Source: Candidatus Lutibacillus vidarii (lineage in GTDB: Bacteria; Actinomycetota; Actinomycetes; Actinomycetales; Dermatophilaceae). From it: a DNA stretch of 64,000 nt. Where the stretch lies: NCBI GenBank assembly GCA_016717165.1, contig JADKGA010000003.1, positions 62,001 through 126,000 on the forward strand. The letters run 5' to 3'. The notes under the pieces were generated by a model, which saw only the letters and a program-made list of their open reading frames with translations, was not told where the DNA came from and did no database searches. The translations under genes were made by a program, and so were the position numbers. Below are positions 51,396 through 60,352 of this stretch, piece after piece (positions within the stretch are counted from its first letter, which is position 1; every line of letters begins with the position of its first letter).

Positions 51396-54044
51396 ATGAC
51401 CGCACCCTCCCTGCCCACCGGCATGCCCGAGCGCCCCTCCCTCGACGGACTCGAGGAGAAGTGGGGTCAGGTATGGCGCGAGCAGGGCACCTACACCTTC
51501 GACCGGACGGCCACCCGCGACCAGGTCTTCTCGATCGACACCCCGCCACCGACCGCGTCCGGTTCGCTGCACATGGGGCACGTGTTCTCGTATACCCATA
51601 CGGACTGTATGGCGCGGTACAAGCGGATGCGCGGCTTCGCCGTCTTCTACCCGATCGGGTGGGACGATAACGGCTTACCGACCGAGAAAAGGGTGCAGAA
51701 CTACTACGGCGTCCGCGGCGACGCCCATCTGCCCTATGTGGAGGGCTACGTCCCGCCGCACCACGGCGACGTGTCGAGCATCAAGGCCGCCGACCAGCAG
51801 CCGATCTCGCGCCGGAACTTCATCGAGCTGTGCGACGAGCTGACGGTCAAGGACGAGGAGGCCTTCGAGTCGCTCTTCCGGCGGATGGGCTTCTCGCTCG
51901 ACTGGGGCATCTCCTACCGCACCATCGACGACCACTCCCGCGCGACCGCGCAGCAGGCCTTCCTGCGCAACCTCGCCCGCGGTGAGGCCTACACCGCCGA
52001 GGCGCCAGGCCTGTGGGATGTCACCTTCCAGACCGCTGTCGCCCAGGCCGAGCTCGAGGCCCGCGACTACCCGGGGCACTACCACCGGGTGGCCTTCCAC
52101 CGGCTCGACGGCGCCCCCGTCCACATCGAGACGACCCGCCCCGAGCTCATCCCGGCCGTCGTCGCGCTCATCGCGCACCCCGACGACGAGCGCTACCAGG
52201 ACCTCTTCGGGACGACGGTGACCTCGCCGCTGTTCGGGGTGGAGATCCCGGTCGTCGCCCACCACGCCGCCGAGATCGACAAGGGCGCCGGCATCGCCAT
52301 GTGCTGCACCTTCGGCGACCTCACCGACGTGCTGTGGTGGCGCGAGCTGCGTCTGCCCACACGCTCGATCATCACCCGCGCCGGTCGGCTCCAGGCCGAG
52401 ACCCCCGAGTGGCTCGCAGGAGGGCCAGGCGAGCAGCTGTATGCCGACCAGGTCGCCGGCGCGACCGCCTTCCGGGCCCGTGAGGCCATCGTCTCGGCGC
52501 TGCGGGCCTCCGGCGACCTCGACGGCGAGCCCACCCCGACCCAGCGCAAGGCGAACTTCTACGAACGCGGCGAGAAGCCGCTGGAGATCGTCACCTCGCG
52601 CCAGTGGTACATCCGCAACGGCGGACGCGACGCCGACCTCAACGCCGCCCTCATCGAGCGCGGCCGGCAGCTGGACTTCCATCCCGGCTTCATGCGCAGC
52701 CGCTACGAGAACTGGGTGGCCGGCCTCAACGGAGACTGGCTCATCTCTCGGCAGCGCTTCTTCGGCGTCCCGATCCCGGTGTGGTACCCCCTCGACGCGG
52801 CCGGCGAGGTCGACTACGACCACCCGATCGTCCCCGCCGAGGCAGACCTGCCGATCGACCCGGTGGCCCAGGCGCCCGTGGGTTTCGAGGAGTCCCAGCG
52901 CGACCAGCCGGGGGGCTTCACCGGCGACCCCGACATCATGGACACCTGGGCGACCTCCTCGCTCTCGCCCCAGATCGCCGGCGGCTGGCGCGGCGACCCC
53001 GACCTGTTCGCGCGGGTCTTCCCGATGGACCTGCGCCCACAGGCCCACGACATCATCCGCACCTGGCTCTTCGCGACGATGGTCCGCTCGCACTACGAGC
53101 ACGACAGCGTGCCGTGGACCAATGCCGCGATCTCCGGCTGGATCCTCGACCCGGACCGCAAGAAGATGAGCAAGTCCAAGGGCAATGTCGTCACGCCCGA
53201 GGACATCGTCGTCGCGCACAGCGCCGACGCGGTGCGCTACTGGGCGGCGTCCGGACGCCTTGGCACCGACGCGGCGTATGACGACGGTCAGATCAAGGTC
53301 GGCCGGCGCCTGGCCATCAAGATCCTCAACGCGAGCAAGTTCGCGCTCGGCTTCGGGTGGGGACCCGTGAGCGCGGACGCCGCGGGCACGGCCGGCTCGG
53401 GCGCTGCGCAGGCCGCACCAGTCTCTCCCGCCGAGCTCGCCGCCGCGGTGACGAACCCGCTCGACCTGTCGATGCTCGCCGCCCTGGCCGATGTCGTCGA
53501 GCGGGCGACCGCGGGCTTCGAGTCCTGGGACTACACCCGCTCGCTCGAGGCGACCGAGTCCTTCTTCTGGACCTTCTGCGACGACTACCTCGAGCTGGTC
53601 AAGGACCGGGCGTACGGCAGCCGCGGCGAGGCCGAGGCCGCGTCGGCCCGGGCCGCGCTACGCCTGGCTCTGTCGGTCCTGCTCCGCCTCTTCGCTCCGA
53701 TGCTCCCCTATGTCACCGAGGAGGTCTGGTCCTGGTGGCAGGACGGCTCGGTCCATCGCGCCGCCTGGCCCACGACCGCCGAGCTGCCCAGCGGAGGCGA
53801 CCCACGGACCCTCTCCGACACCGGCGCCGTGCTCGGGGCGATCCGCAAGGCGAAGTCGGACGCCAAGGTCGGGATGCGGGCCGAGGTCGCCTCGGCCACC
53901 GTGGCAGGGCCGGAGGACGCGCTGGCGCGGGTCAGGGCCGGCGAGGACGACCTGCGCGCGGCCGGTCGGGTCGAAACCTTGGAGTATGCCGAGGGCGAGA
54001 CCGTCATGGTTCGCGACGCCGTCCTGGCTCCCGTGGCGAGCTGA
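51396..54044 (+). CDS. valS: Valyl-tRNA synthetase
   Basis: An 882-residue class I synthetase. The HIGH-type motif is SGSLHMGHVFSY (HMGH near 59), the KMSKS motif is KKMSKSKGN near 589, and GWDDNGLPTEKRVQNYYG marks the ValRS form common in Actinobacteria. An editing domain (FHRLDGAPVHIETTRPELIP) lies between them, with an anticodon-binding domain at the end. ATG 51396 was preferred; ATG 51387 adds three residues. It is transcribed away from rne, opposite to its usual direction, and ends in a strong terminator. Confidence 0.96.
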   Translation: MTAPSLPTGMPERPSLDGLEEKWGQVWREQGTYTFDRTATRDQVFSIDTPPPTASGSLHMGHVFSYTHTDCMARYKRMRGFAVFYPIGWDDNGLPTEKRVQNYYGVRGDAHLPYVEGYVPPHHGDVSSIKAADQQPISRRNFIELCDELTVKDEEAFESLFRRMGFSLDWGISYRTIDDHSRATAQQAFLRNLARGEAYTAEAPGLWDVTFQTAVAQAELEARDYPGHYHRVAFHRLDGAPVHIETTRPELIPAVVALIAHPDDERYQDLFGTTVTSPLFGVEIPVVAHHAAEIDKGAGIAMCCTFGDLTDVLWWRELRLPTRSIITRAGRLQAETPEWLAGGPGEQLYADQVAGATAFRAREAIVSALRASGDLDGEPTPTQRKANFYERGEKPLEIVTSRQWYIRNGGRDADLNAALIERGRQLDFHPGFMRSRYENWVAGLNGDWLISRQRFFGVPIPVWYPLDAAGEVDYDHPIVPAEADLPIDPVAQAPVGFEESQRDQPGGFTGDPDIMDTWATSSLSPQIAGGWRGDPDLFARVFPMDLRPQAHDIIRTWLFATMVRSHYEHDSVPWTNAAISGWILDPDRKKMSKSKGNVVTPEDIVVAHSADAVRYWAASGRLGTDAAYDDGQIKVGRRLAIKILNASKFALGFGWGPVSADAAGTAGSGAAQAAPVSPAELAAAVTNPLDLSMLAALADVVERATAGFESWDYTRSLEATESFFWTFCDDYLELVKDRAYGSRGEAEAASARAALRLALSVLLRLFAPMLPYVTEEVWSWWQDGSVHRAAWPTTAELPSGGDPRTLSDTGAVLGAIRKAKSDAKVGMRAEVASATVAGPEDALARVRAGEDDLRAAGRVETLEYAEGETVMVRDAVLAPVAS

Positions 54045-54067
54045 CCGAGCACTGCACCGCCCCATCG

Positions 54068-54110
54068 GGCCCCAAGGCTCGGGTCCATACGGGTGCCGAG
54101 CCTTGGGGCC
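54068..54110 (+). terminator. Terminator hairpin after valS
   Basis: GGCCCCAAGGCTCGG (54068-54082) and CCGAGCCTTGGGGCC (54096-54110) form a perfect 15-bp stem with a 13-nt loop, 24 bases after the valS stop and 30 before the next gene. It separates valS from the DUF4129 operon. Confidence 0.8.
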
Positions 54111-54140
54111 AATCCGCTGTCGGACAGGTACCGTCACCCC

Positions 54141-54887
54141 ATGGCGCAGGTGCGGTGGCTGCCCGCCCGCGCGGCGGCCGGTGCGGTCGCCGCGGCGGCT
54201 CTCGTGCTGCTCGTCCTGGTCAGCCGGGCCGGGTCGGTCCCGTACCTCACCCTTCCGACGGCCCGGCCCACCGTCGATATCACCGGCGGCATCAACCCCA
54301 CTGACGCCCCCGTGCCACCACGGATCAACCCGGCGGATGCGGACCGCGTCGCCGACCTGCTCAGGGTGCTGCTCACCATCGGCGCGATCATCGTCCTCGC
54401 GGTGGCGGCCTACGCCCTTCTCCTCGTCGTCTCGATGGCCATCGATCTGGTCGGGCAGCGGCGCCGCCGCGAACCCGCCCTCCCCGATGTCAGCGTCGAG
54501 CCGCTGCCCGCGGTCCCCGAGCGGCTCCGCGGTCCCTCGGCGCAGGAGCGCCGCGAGCGGCTCACCCACGGAGACGTCCGCAATGCGGTCGTCGCGTGCT
54601 GGCTGGACCTGGAGGAATCGGCCGCCTCGGCGGGCCTGGCCCGGCAGGACTCGCAGACCCCGGCCGACTATGTCGGCGACGTCCTGGCCCGGTGGGAGGT
54701 CGACCCCGCGGCGCTGACCGAGCTCGCCGAGCTGTACCGAGAGGCCCGGTTCTCGACCCACCCCATGACCGACGCGCATCGGGACCGGGCACTGGCCGCT
54801 CTCGACCGGATCCATGCCGACCTCGAGATGGCGGACCGGCATACCTCCGCCGTTCCGGTCGCCGGCACCCCAGGTGGGCCGGGATGA
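54141..54887 (+). CDS. DUF4129 membrane protein
   Basis: A 248-residue protein with two membrane helices (AVAAAALVLLVLVSRAG and VLLTIGAIIVLAVAAYALLL) and a soluble C-terminal domain carrying NAVVACWLDLEESAASAGL and TPADYVGDVLARW, the DUF4129 core. DUF4129 proteins travel with MoxR ATPases, DUF58 proteins and transglutaminase-like proteins, as here. First of five genes joined by stop-start overlaps. Confidence 0.85.
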   Translation: MAQVRWLPARAAAGAVAAAALVLLVLVSRAGSVPYLTLPTARPTVDITGGINPTDAPVPPRINPADADRVADLLRVLLTIGAIIVLAVAAYALLLVVSMAIDLVGQRRRREPALPDVSVEPLPAVPERLRGPSAQERRERLTHGDVRNAVVACWLDLEESAASAGLARQDSQTPADYVGDVLARWEVDPAALTELAELYREARFSTHPMTDAHRDRALAALDRIHADLEMADRHTSAVPVAGTPGGPG

Positions 54888-55408
54888 CCCGCCGTGCCCT
54901 GCGCCTACCCGGCAGCCGCCGTCAGTGGCGGCGTGCGCTGCGCTTCGCGCTGACCTGGCTGGCCGTCGTTCTCGGCCTCGCCGGGCTCGGGCTGCAACCC
55001 GCCGTGCCGCTCCTGGCGGCCGTCGCGGTGGCGGCCTACACGCTCGTCGTCACGGTCGAGGAGCCGGTCCGCGAGGAGATCTCGTCGTGGGTCTCCGGCG
55101 ACCTCAGTGGGGTGAGCCTCACCCGCGGGTCGGACCACCGGACCACGGCGCTGGCCGAGCAGCTCGCCCGGGTGCCGGCCAACCCGGACACGATGGTCGA
55201 GCTCTCCCGGCGGGTCCACCAGCGGCTCTGCGCCGTCCTGGACGCGCGGGTCTGGCGCGCCCAGCACATCGACCTCCCCCGCAACAAGGAATGGGCCCGG
55301 CAGATCCTCCCGCCCGAGCTCGCCGACCTCTACCTCCTCGACCCGACCCCGGACCTGCTGCGGGCCGAGACCCTCGACCGCCACCTCACCCGAATCGAGC
55401 AGCTGTGA
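54884..55408 (+). CDS. Membrane protein of the MoxR/DUF58 operon
   Basis: A 174-residue protein with a basic N-terminus, two close membrane helices (LRFALTWLAVVLGLAGLGL, VPLLAAVAVAAYTLVVTV) and a soluble domain with RVHQRLCAVLDARVWRAQ and ARQILPPELADLYLLDP. Start overlaps the DUF4129 stop (ATGA). Small proteins of this kind commonly sit between DUF4129 and MoxR genes; activity unknown. Confidence 0.75.
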   Translation: MTRRALRLPGSRRQWRRALRFALTWLAVVLGLAGLGLQPAVPLLAAVAVAAYTLVVTVEEPVREEISSWVSGDLSGVSLTRGSDHRTTALAEQLARVPANPDTMVELSRRVHQRLCAVLDARVWRAQHIDLPRNKEWARQILPPELADLYLLDPTPDLLRAETLDRHLTRIEQL

Positions 55409-56373
55409 CCCTTCCTCTCGCCGATGTCTCCCGAACCGGCGCCGCGATCCTCGACCAGGTCGAGCGGGCCGTCGTCGGCAAGCGCGAGGCGCTCACCCTG
55501 GCGTTGTCCGCGATCCTCGCCGGCGGCCACGTCCTGCTCGAGGACTACCCAGGCCTCGGCAAGACCCTGGCCGCCCGGTCGCTGGCCCAGGCCCTCGGTC
55601 TTCGGTTCACCCGGGCGCAGTTCACCCCGGACCTGCTCCCCGGTGACCTCACCGGCTCCTTCGTCTACGACCAGCGGCACGGCGACTTCGCCTTCCGGCG
55701 CGGCCCACTGTTCACCAACCTGCTCCTCGCCGACGAGATCAACCGGACCCCGCCGAAGACCCAGTCCGCGCTCCTGGAGGCCATGCAGGAACGCCAGGTC
55801 ACCGTCGAGGGGCAGACCTTCAGCCTCGACGGGCCGTTCCACGTCCTCGCCACCGCGAACCCGGTCGAGTACGAAGGCACCTATCCACTGCCCGAGGCCC
55901 AGCTCGACCGCTTCCTCGCCCAGATCTCCTTCGGGTACCCCACCGACGCCGAGGAGCGCGACATCCTGCTACGCCGGATGGAGCGCCGCCGCGAGGAGGT
56001 CACCGTCGACCAGGTCACCGACGGCACGGGGCTGGAGCAGATGCAGGGGGCGATCGAGACGGTGACCGTCGACCCGACGATCACGCGCTACTGCGTCGAC
56101 CTCGCCCGCGCGACCCGGACGCACGGTCACGTCCTCATGGGTGCCTCGCCCCGAGGTTCGCTCGCTCTGCTTCTCGTCGGTCGCGCGTATGCCGTCCTGC
56201 GGGGCCGGGACTATGTCGTTCCCGAGGACGTCAAGGCCGTCGCGGTCCCGGTGCTGGCCCACCGGGTGACGATCCGACCCGAGCTGTGGATGAGCACCGC
56301 GTCCGGGCGCACCGTCGTCGCGGACGTCGTGGGCTCGGTCTCCGCCCCGGCACCTCGGGAGCCGGCCCGATGA
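55405..56373 (+). CDS. MoxR-family AAA+ ATPase
   Basis: A 322-residue ATPase with Walker A in DYPGLGKTLAARS (about 48-60), Walker B in LLLADEINRTPPKTQSAL, sensor-type ATANPVEYEGTYPLPEAQLD and an arginine in GASPRGSLALL. MoxR proteins act as chaperones maturing the neighbouring VWA/DUF58 protein. GTG 55405 overlaps the previous stop. Confidence 0.93.
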   Translation: MTLPLADVSRTGAAILDQVERAVVGKREALTLALSAILAGGHVLLEDYPGLGKTLAARSLAQALGLRFTRAQFTPDLLPGDLTGSFVYDQRHGDFAFRRGPLFTNLLLADEINRTPPKTQSALLEAMQERQVTVEGQTFSLDGPFHVLATANPVEYEGTYPLPEAQLDRFLAQISFGYPTDAEERDILLRRMERRREEVTVDQVTDGTGLEQMQGAIETVTVDPTITRYCVDLARATRTHGHVLMGASPRGSLALLLVGRAYAVLRGRDYVVPEDVKAVAVPVLAHRVTIRPELWMSTASGRTVVADVVGSVSAPAPREPAR

Positions 56374-57704
56374 GCCCGGCCTGGGGCCTGCCGAAGGAGC
56401 CCGACACCGTCACCGAGCTCCCGCCGTGGCGGGCCTCGCCCGCGCACCATCGCGCCGTCGCCCTTGGCGCGCTCGGCGCCGTCGTCGCGGTCGTGCTGCG
56501 CCGACCGGACGTCCTCGTCCTCGTCACGCCCTTCCTCGTCATCGCCACCTGGGGTCAGCTGGCGCGGCCGGAGCGGTCCGGTCGGGTGCAGGCCCGGGTC
56601 GGCAATCTCACCCTCCCGGAGGGGCAGGCAACGACCTGGACGGCGACCCTGGACCTGCCGCCCCGGGCCGAGGAGGCCTTTGTCCGCGTCTCCCCGGGGC
56701 GCTTCGTCCGGGTCGACCCGCTCGCCGACCGGACCGCCGTCGCGGCGCCCGGGGGTGTCGGTGTCGAGCGGGTCATCCCCTGCCGAGTGGTGCGCTGGGG
56801 CCGGCGCCGGGTCGGGCCGGGGCTGGTCGCCGCGCGCTCTCCCTGGTGGGCCTTCCGGACCCCGGTGGTCGAGCTGGGGGCGTTTCGGGTCACCGCAGTC
56901 CCGGCGGCGGCCGGCTTCGACGCGACGGTCAGCCCACACCCCGTGGGGCTCGTCGGGGTCAACCGGTCGGTCCGTCCCGGCTCCGGTGCCGAGTTCGCGA
57001 CGATCCGGGAGTTCCACCCCGGCGACCGACTGCGCCGGATCCATTGGCCGTCCTCCCTGCGCCAGGGTCAGCTCCACGTCTCGACGACCTATGCCGACCA
57101 GGACGCCCATGTCGTGCTCGTCGTCGACGCCTTCAGCGACCTCGGCCCGCGGGAGGGCATCGACGGACGCCCGACGAGCCTGGACCTCACCGTGCGGGCC
57201 TGCGCCTCGATCGCCCAGCACTACCTCGGCTCGGGCGACCGGGTGTCGCTGCGGGTACTCGGTGCGCAGGACCTGCCGCGGCTACGCACCGCCTCCGGAC
57301 CCGGGCAGCACCGGCGGATCCTCGACATCCTCTCCCGCATCGAACCGGCCACCGACCGGGACCGCTCGACGGTCCGGGCCCTCGAGGGGGTCCCCAGCGA
57401 CTCGCTCGTCATCGTCCTCAGCCCGCTGGTCCACCCGGCGATGTCCGGGGTCGTGGCCGCGGCATCCGCCCGCGGCCTCACCACGGTCGTCATCGACACC
57501 CTCCCCGACCACCTGGTCACCGCACCGACCTCCCGGTATGACGCCCTCGCCTGGCGGCTGCGCATCCTGGAACGGGACGAGGAGCTGCACGCGCTGCACG
57601 CCGCCGGCGTCCCGATCGTCACCTGGGGTGGACCCGGCAGCATCGACCTCGTCCTGCGCGACGTGGCACGCCGTGACCGGCAACCTCGGCTGGCCCGCCG
57701 ATGA
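56370..57704 (+). CDS. DUF58 (VWA-like) protein
   Basis: A 444-residue protein with two N-terminal membrane helices (VALGALGAVVAVVLRR and VLVLVTPFLVIATW). The DUF58 signature appears as REFHPGDRLRRIHWPSSLRQ, followed by a VWA-like fold with VVLVVDAFSDL near 250. It is the usual client of the MoxR ATPase encoded just upstream (4-base overlap) and may take part in cell-envelope or protease-like assemblies. Confidence 0.9.
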   Translation: MSPAWGLPKEPDTVTELPPWRASPAHHRAVALGALGAVVAVVLRRPDVLVLVTPFLVIATWGQLARPERSGRVQARVGNLTLPEGQATTWTATLDLPPRAEEAFVRVSPGRFVRVDPLADRTAVAAPGGVGVERVIPCRVVRWGRRRVGPGLVAARSPWWAFRTPVVELGAFRVTAVPAAAGFDATVSPHPVGLVGVNRSVRPGSGAEFATIREFHPGDRLRRIHWPSSLRQGQLHVSTTYADQDAHVVLVVDAFSDLGPREGIDGRPTSLDLTVRACASIAQHYLGSGDRVSLRVLGAQDLPRLRTASGPGQHRRILDILSRIEPATDRDRSTVRALEGVPSDSLVIVLSPLVHPAMSGVVAAASARGLTTVVIDTLPDHLVTAPTSRYDALAWRLRILERDEELHALHAAGVPIVTWGGPGSIDLVLRDVARRDRQPRLARR

Positions 57705-58264
57705 GCCGCCATCCTCACGCCGCGGCCGCGACCCCGCCCCCGGCGGTGGGAACCCCCCGCACGTGGACCCGATGGACGTGGGGGCGGCAGCAGAGCGTCG
57801 CTCGGATCCTCGCCGGCACCATGCCCGTCGTGACCCTACTCATCGCCACCGTCGCCGACCCCACCGCCCGACTGCAGTGGCTGCTCCTCGGGGTCGCCGG
57901 CGGGCTCCTTGTCGCGCGGCGGCCGGACTCGGTGCTCCCGCTGCTCGTCTGGCTCGCCGTCGGCGGGGTCTGGTACGTCACCTCGACCCAGGTCACCTGG
58001 TGGTGCCTTCCGGCCGCAGCGGCGGCCGCCATCGGGCACGCGGCCACCGCCTTCGCCGCCGGGGCCCCGGACGATGCCGAGGCGCCCCGGGTCCTGCTGC
58101 GGCTGTGGGCCGCCCGGATGGCGGTCGTCCTCGCGGTGACGACCGCGGTCTGCTGGCTCGCTCAGGGCGGCACGGCCCCGGGCCGCGGCGGCTCGGCGGT
58201 CTGGACCGTCGTCGCGCTGCTCTGCGTCACGGGCTGGCTCATCGCCGTCCGGGTTCGGGACTGA
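57701..58264 (+). CDS. Four-helix membrane protein ending the MoxR/DUF58 operon
   Basis: A 187-residue protein with about four to five hydrophobic segments (ARILAGTMPVVTLLIATV, LQWLLLGVAGGLLVA, SVLPLLVWLAVGGVWYV, AAAAAIGHAATAFAAGA, TVVALLCVTGWLIAV). Start overlaps the DUF58 stop by four bases. No family recognised. Confidence 0.7.
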   Translation: MSRHPHAAAATPPPAVGTPRTWTRWTWGRQQSVARILAGTMPVVTLLIATVADPTARLQWLLLGVAGGLLVARRPDSVLPLLVWLAVGGVWYVTSTQVTWWCLPAAAAAAIGHAATAFAAGAPDDAEAPRVLLRLWAARMAVVLAVTTAVCWLAQGGTAPGRGGSAVWTVVALLCVTGWLIAVRVRD

Positions 58265-58362
58265 CCGTCGAGGCGCCCGCCGAAGAATGACGTACGGCGA
58301 TATGGAAACGCGATCGGCGTCATACGGGACGCATCGACGGAGGCACGGCCCGGGGGGCGACC

Positions 58363-58677
58363 TCAGCCGGCTGACCCGGCCCGGTCTGCCGCAAGCTCGC
58401 GTTCGGCCTGCTCGGCCAGCTCCAGCGCAGCCAGGCCGTGCGGCTCGACGTAGTCGCGCATCCCGCGCTCGACGAGCGGGGCGAGGGCGTCGGCGAAATG
58501 CCCGGACAGCGCCAGCGCCCGCAGCGACGCGCGGCCGTCGAGGACGGCCCGCAGGTCGCGGCGCACCCGGTCGTCACCGACCGAGCTCGCGAGCACGGTG
58601 AGCTGCTCACGGAGCCGGCGGTCCGCGGCCGACCCCGCCGCGAGCGAGGGAAGCAGTCCGGCGGGGCGGTCGGTCAT
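58363..58677 (-). CDS. Small soluble protein of the ESX-associated gene set
   Basis: A 104-residue helical, charged protein (RLREQLTVLASSVGDDRVRR, SGHFADALAPLVERGMRDYV). Its ATG at 58677 overlaps the stop of the upstream WXG-like gene, so the two are co-translated. It may be a chaperone or regulator for that product, but I recognise no domain. Confidence 0.6.
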   Translation of the reverse strand: MTDRPAGLLPSLAAGSAADRRLREQLTVLASSVGDDRVRRDLRAVLDGRASLRALALSGHFADALAPLVERGMRDYVEPHGLAALELAEQAERELAADRAGSAG

Positions 58678-59411
58678 CGCATCGGCTTCCCATGCGGGCC
58701 GTGCTCGACGTCGATCGAGGCGGTCGGGAGATCGACCGCGGAGAACCCCTTGAGAGTCGACAGCGTCCCGGCCATGAGGCCCAGCGTGCCGTCCACGGCG
58801 ATCATCACCCGCCCATGCCACTCGAGGATCTCCGAGACGATGCGCCAGACCTTGTAGATCGACACTCCCACCCCTGCCCCACCGATGAGGGCGCCGATGC
58901 CGGTCTCCGCGGTCGCCGCACCCGCCGCTGCGGCGATGCCCCCGATAATCGCCCAGTCGACGAGCTCGTTGACCAGCCCTCCCACGCAGTCGGCCATCCC
59001 CTTCACCCCGGTCGCGGCCTGCTGGTAGTCGTGACCGAGCCGGGCAAACTGGGCGGACTGCCCGTCCAGCGCGCTCGCGAGGTGTTGGAGGTGGACCTTG
59101 GCCTCGGTGCCCCCCGAGCCGCTCCATCCGGACTCGAGGGCCCGCGCCTCGGCGCGCAGCGCCTCACACGACGCGGTGCAGAAGTCCCCCAGCTTGGCCA
59201 GGGCGTCGCCGGACCGGGAGACCTCGGCCCAGTCACCGGCGAACCACGAGCCGATCTCCCCGTAGACGTCGACCTCGGTCGCCGACTTGAGGATCCAGTT
59301 CGCCCACCACCCGATGCTGATCAGGTCGGACAGGTGCAGAGCGGCATTGAGGTTCTCGGGGATGAGCGGCTCGGCCTGCGGCGCTGTGAGCACGACGGAC
59401 GGGTCACGCAT
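58674..59411 (-). CDS. WXG100-like ESX substrate with hydrophobic C-terminal region
   Basis: A 245-residue protein. Residues about 25-135 form a long helical hairpin with a WxG-type turn, LESGWSGSGGTEAK near 94. A Gly/Ala-rich hydrophobic segment follows (IIGGIAAAAGAATAETGIGALIG is the region near 155-177), then a soluble tail. This resembles larger WXG/LXG-type proteins exported by type VII systems. It overlaps the small gene downstream and begins six bases after the next upstream gene. Confidence 0.7.
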   Translation of the reverse strand: MRDPSVVLTAPQAEPLIPENLNAALHLSDLISIGWWANWILKSATEVDVYGEIGSWFAGDWAEVSRSGDALAKLGDFCTASCEALRAEARALESGWSGSGGTEAKVHLQHLASALDGQSAQFARLGHDYQQAATGVKGMADCVGGLVNELVDWAIIGGIAAAAGAATAETGIGALIGGAGVGVSIYKVWRIVSEILEWHGRVMIAVDGTLGLMAGTLSTLKGFSAVDLPTASIDVEHGPHGKPMR

Positions 59412-59417
59412 GGTCGA

Positions 59418-59774
59418 TCACCACGACCCGGAGCCCGTGCCAGGGCCGGTGCCCGCCCCGGAGCCCACGCCCGCCCCGACGACGCGCCCGCTGGACCCCT
59501 CGTCGGTGACGCGGTAGACGACCGCGCAGGCGCTGAGGGCGTTCGCCGAGGCTGTCGCGACCTCGTTGAGGTGGGCGAAGAAGCCGCGTACGGCGGGCTC
59601 GACGTCCGACGTGCCGTGGAGGAAGCGGACCAGGACGGCCAGTGAGGTGGCGTCCCCGTGCGGCGTGACATGCCGTGCGTACGACCGTGCCGTGTCGGCG
59701 GCCGATGCGAGCACCGTGCAGGCCTTCTTCGGCGTGCTCGTCGCGTCGTCATCGACCTCGTAGCCCCAGCTCAT
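59418..59774 (-). CDS. Small ESX-associated helical protein with Gly-rich tail
   Basis: A 118-residue protein starting at ATG 59774 after AGGGGG. Residues 1-90 are helical (KKACTVLASAADTARSYARH, VRGFFAHLNEVATASANAL) and resemble ESX secretion-associated proteins; the tail is almost entirely Gly/Ser/Ala. First gene of a three-gene leftward set with the larger WXG-like protein. Export through the ESX system is likely but unproven. Confidence 0.65.
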   Translation of the reverse strand: MSWGYEVDDDATSTPKKACTVLASAADTARSYARHVTPHGDATSLAVLVRFLHGTSDVEPAVRGFFAHLNEVATASANALSACAVVYRVTDEGSSGRVVGAGVGSGAGTGPGTGSGSW

Positions 59775-59857
59775 GAGAACCCCCTAGTGTTCATCGCGGT
59801 GAGTTTCACGACCGTAACAGCGCGCGTGCACGCGGCGCTCGGACCAGGGGGCAACCT

Positions 59858-60352
59858 GTGGATAACTTTGGGGACAACGCATCCGACCGCCCGTCGGGCG
59901 ACCAGTCGGGGGCGCCCACGCCGGGCTCGTCGGGCCGATATCGTCGCGCGCTGGTGCGGATCTGGGTCACCACGGCGGTGGTCGCGGCGATGCTCGTCTT
60001 CCTCGTCCTGTGGCACTCCACCGACGCGGAGCAGCCGATTGGTGTCTTCGTCGTCTCCGCGTGGTTCGCCGGGCTTGCGGCAACGGCGATCCAGACCACC
60101 TGGCTCCCGGTGCGCCGCGGCCAGCCCCGGCTTGCCGACGCCGCCACCTCGGCCCGGCTGCTCGCGGCGCTCTTCGTGCTCACCGCCGGCCTGACCCTGT
60201 GGAACCTGCCCCGGGTGTCCCTTCCGTGGCACCTGGCGTTTGCGATCCTCGACCTCGGGGTGCTTTGGCTCGTCGCCCGGGACTACCTCACGCTGCGTCG
60301 GATCGTGCGGGCCGGCGAGGTCCCTGGCCTGCCTCCCGCTGCCCCGGGATGA
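59858..60352 (+). CDS. Four-helix membrane protein
   Basis: A 164-residue protein with a 28-residue hydrophilic N-terminus and about four membrane helices (LVRIWVTTAVVAAMLVFLVL, VFVVSAWFAGLAATAI, ARLLAALFVLTAGLTLW, HLAFAILDLGVLWLVARDYL). GTG 59858 follows AGGGGGC. It diverges from the ESX-associated set and its 3' end overlaps the cysteine-protease-like gene by 65 bases, tail to tail. Confidence 0.7.
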   Translation: MDNFGDNASDRPSGDQSGAPTPGSSGRYRRALVRIWVTTAVVAAMLVFLVLWHSTDAEQPIGVFVVSAWFAGLAATAIQTTWLPVRRGQPRLADAATSARLLAALFVLTAGLTLWNLPRVSLPWHLAFAILDLGVLWLVARDYLTLRRIVRAGEVPGLPPAAPG